DNA from: Rhodoplanes serenus | GTDB lineage: Bacteria > Pseudomonadota > Alphaproteobacteria > Rhizobiales > Xanthobacteraceae | Reading direction: 5' to 3' | DNA length: 64,000 bases | Assembly (NCBI GenBank): GCA_945897515.1 | Contig: CAMDFO010000019.1 | Span: 1 to 64,000 of the forward strand | In this document: in pieces, positions 62,528 through 64,000 of the stretch | How positions within the stretch are numbered: the first letter of the stretch is position 1 | Layout: each line of letters opens with the position of its first letter | Made by a program: the position numbers and the translations under genes | Notes under the pieces: model-generated | Databases searched by the model: none | What the model was told of the DNA's origin: nothing | Seen by the model: the letters and a program-made list of their open reading frames with translations, nothing else

Positions 62528-64000
62528 ATGGCACAGCCGACCGCACAGCGCGCCGACAGCAAGGACCGCGCGCCGATCGCCGGAGAGGCGTTCCTGCGTG
62601 CGCTTGCCGACCACGGCATCGACTATTTCTTCGCCAATCCGGGGACCGACTTCGCGCCGATCGTCGAAGCCTACAGCCGCGCCAAGCAGTCGAATGCCAA
62701 GGTGCCGACGCCCTACGTCATCCCGCACGAGAACCTGGCCGTGGCGATGGCGCATGGCGCCTACCTGATGAATGGCCGCCCGCAGACCGTGATGCTGCAC
62801 GTCAACGTCGGCACCGCCAACGCGATCAACAACATCATCAACCTGAACCGCGACAACGTCCCGCTGATCCTCGCGGCCGGCGGCACCCCGATCACCGAGA
62901 AGGGCAAGTTCGGCGGACGCAACCGCTACATCCACTGGGCGCAGGAAATGTTCGACCAGGCCGGCATGCTGCGCGAGGCGGTCAAATGGGACTATGAACT
63001 GCGCGTTCCCGAGCAGGTCGGCGACGTTGTATCGCGCGCCTATGAGATCACCATGACCGCGCCGCGCGGGCCGGTCTATCTCGTGCTGCCGCGCGAGCCG
63101 TTGGCGGCGGCGCTGTCCGAGCCGGTGGGTCCGGTGAAGCCGCGCAGCATTCCGGCGCCGCCGCATCCCGATCCGCAGCGGATCGCGGAACTGGCCGGAT
63201 GGATCGCCGCGGCGGAAAAGCCGCTCATCATCACGACCACCAGCGGCCCGGAGGCCATGGGCGCGCTCGGCCGCATCGCCGAGAGCTATGCGATACCGGT
63301 CGTCACCCAGCGCCAGCGCAGCGTCTGCCTGCCGTCCAGCCATCCGATGCACATGGGCTACGACCCCGGCGGGCTGGTCGAAAAGGCCGACCTGGTGCTG
63401 GTGATCGAGGCCGACGTACCGTGGATTCCGAGCGAGCAGCAGCCGCGTGAGGATTGCAAGTTTGCCACGATGGGCGTGGACTCGGTGTTCGCGCGTTATC
63501 CGATGCGCAGCTTCCCGAGCGATCTCGCCATCACGGCGACCGCGGCGAACGGCCTCGACGCGCTCGAAGCCGCGCTTGCCAAGCAGACCATCCCCGAGGC
63601 GCGCATTGCCGCACGCCGCACGCGCATGGCCGATCACAAGCGCAAGCGCAACGAGCAGCTCGCCAAGGCGTCGGCCGCGCCGGCCAGCGACAAGATCACG
63701 CCGGCCTATCTCAGCCGCATCATCGGCGAGGTGATGGGTCCCGATTCGGTGATCTTCAACGAATACACGCTGATGCAGGACCACTGCCCGCGCGACAAGG
63801 CCGGCACGTTCTACGGGCTGAGCCCCGCCGGCGGTCTCGGCTGGGGTCTGGGCGCGGCGCTCGGCGCCAAGCTCGCGGCGCCTGAGAAGTTCGTCGTCGC
63901 GGTGCTGGGCGACGGCGCCTACATGTTCAACAATCCGACCGTCGGCCACTGGGTGTCGGACGTCTACAAGCTTCCTGTGCTGGTCATCATCTTCAACAAC
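62528..64000 (+). CDS. thiamine-diphosphate-dependent enzyme (acetolactate synthase/benzoylformate decarboxylase family), 3' end cut by window
   Basis: Frame open from ATG 62528 to the window end, 491 codons. N-terminal AFLRALADHGIDYFFANPGT (with FANPGT, the Pyr-domain start) and VIPHENLAVAMAHGAYLMNG carrying the ThDP-activating Glu; the PP domain reads VVAVLGDGAYMFNNPTVGHW, the GDG...NN metal motif. SVCLPSSHPMHMGYDP suggests the decarboxylase-like family. Substrate unknown; with the aromatic TRAP and MarR genes, an alpha-keto aromatic acid is possible. Stop not seen; family length about 560-600 aa. Confidence 0.88.
   Translation, partial: MAQPTAQRADSKDRAPIAGEAFLRALADHGIDYFFANPGTDFAPIVEAYSRAKQSNAKVPTPYVIPHENLAVAMAHGAYLMNGRPQTVMLHVNVGTANAINNIINLNRDNVPLILAAGGTPITEKGKFGGRNRYIHWAQEMFDQAGMLREAVKWDYELRVPEQVGDVVSRAYEITMTAPRGPVYLVLPREPLAAALSEPVGPVKPRSIPAPPHPDPQRIAELAGWIAAAEKPLIITTTSGPEAMGALGRIAESYAIPVVTQRQRSVCLPSSHPMHMGYDPGGLVEKADLVLVIEADVPWIPSEQQPREDCKFATMGVDSVFARYPMRSFPSDLAITATAANGLDALEAALAKQTIPEARIAARRTRMADHKRKRNEQLAKASAAPASDKITPAYLSRIIGEVMGPDSVIFNEYTLMQDHCPRDKAGTFYGLSPAGGLGWGLGAALGAKLAAPEKFVVAVLGDGAYMFNNPTVGHWVSDVYKLPVLVIIFNN

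Overview
The window comes from a GC-rich alphaproteobacterium, most likely Hyphomicrobiales in the Bradyrhizobiaceae/Xanthobacteraceae range. This is inferred from gene content: a DUF4167 protein, the phaA-phaB/phaR block, an lig-type protocatechuate 4,5-cleavage set, orphan Bug-type receptors, and many paired palindromic repeats. I see no rRNA, tRNA, CRISPR array, prophage or classical insertion sequence. Both ends cut genes: a DUF4167 protein on the left and a thiamine-diphosphate enzyme on the right.

Region 1 (1-25 kb) is mostly housekeeping. It holds gloB, a complete EF-P/beta-lysylation set (efp, epmA, epmB) with a Bug receptor gene between the two modification genes, PHB synthesis (phaA, phaB, regulator phaR), a PAS-GGDEF-EAL protein with a degenerate GGDEF site, ggt, rpmF, mtgA, a prenyl diphosphate synthase, an ArsR-VOC-SRPBCC-SRPBCC operon followed by a decayed SRPBCC/GST remnant, ispG, an EamA exporter with a Zur-like Fur protein, and a patatin-macrodomain pair behind two tandem operator-like palindromes.

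Region 2 (24.6-42 kb) is the most unusual part. A long minus-strand run has five tandem 367-368 aa homologues of the catalytic half of cobalamin-independent methionine synthase. They are followed by an SDR, a MaoC-type hydratase 2, an acyl-CoA dehydrogenase, a CaiB/BaiF CoA-transferase, a beta-hydroxyacid dehydrogenase and a lactonase-like metallo-hydrolase. Divergent from the first paralogue is a complete Liv-type ABC importer. Together this looks like an uptake, alkyl-transfer and CoA-dependent oxidation module for an unknown substrate. A small GIY-YIG nuclease gene lies inside one of the paired palindromic repeats in this run.

Region 3 (42-64 kb) is for aromatic catabolism: two Tat-exported Bug receptors, ligI-ligA-ligB-ligC (protocatechuate 4,5-cleavage), a 3-oxoadipate CoA-transferase pair plus thiolase, and a divergent operon of crotonase, feruloyl-CoA synthetase, SDR and 4-hydroxybenzoyl-CoA-type thioesterase (phenylpropenoid side-chain shortening). 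Then come a membrane hydrolase, an aromatic acyl-CoA ligase, an O-methyltransferase-like enzyme, and a MarR regulator divergent from a TRAP transporter and a ThDP-dependent enzyme.

Two repeat families occupy many intergenic spaces: eleven copies of a doublet of opposed hairpins framed by GTCAT...ATCCA and TGGAT...ATGAC, and three copies of a longer element starting TGTCCCGG and ending near CGGGACAC. All functional calls were made by reading the sequence and translations; no database search was run.
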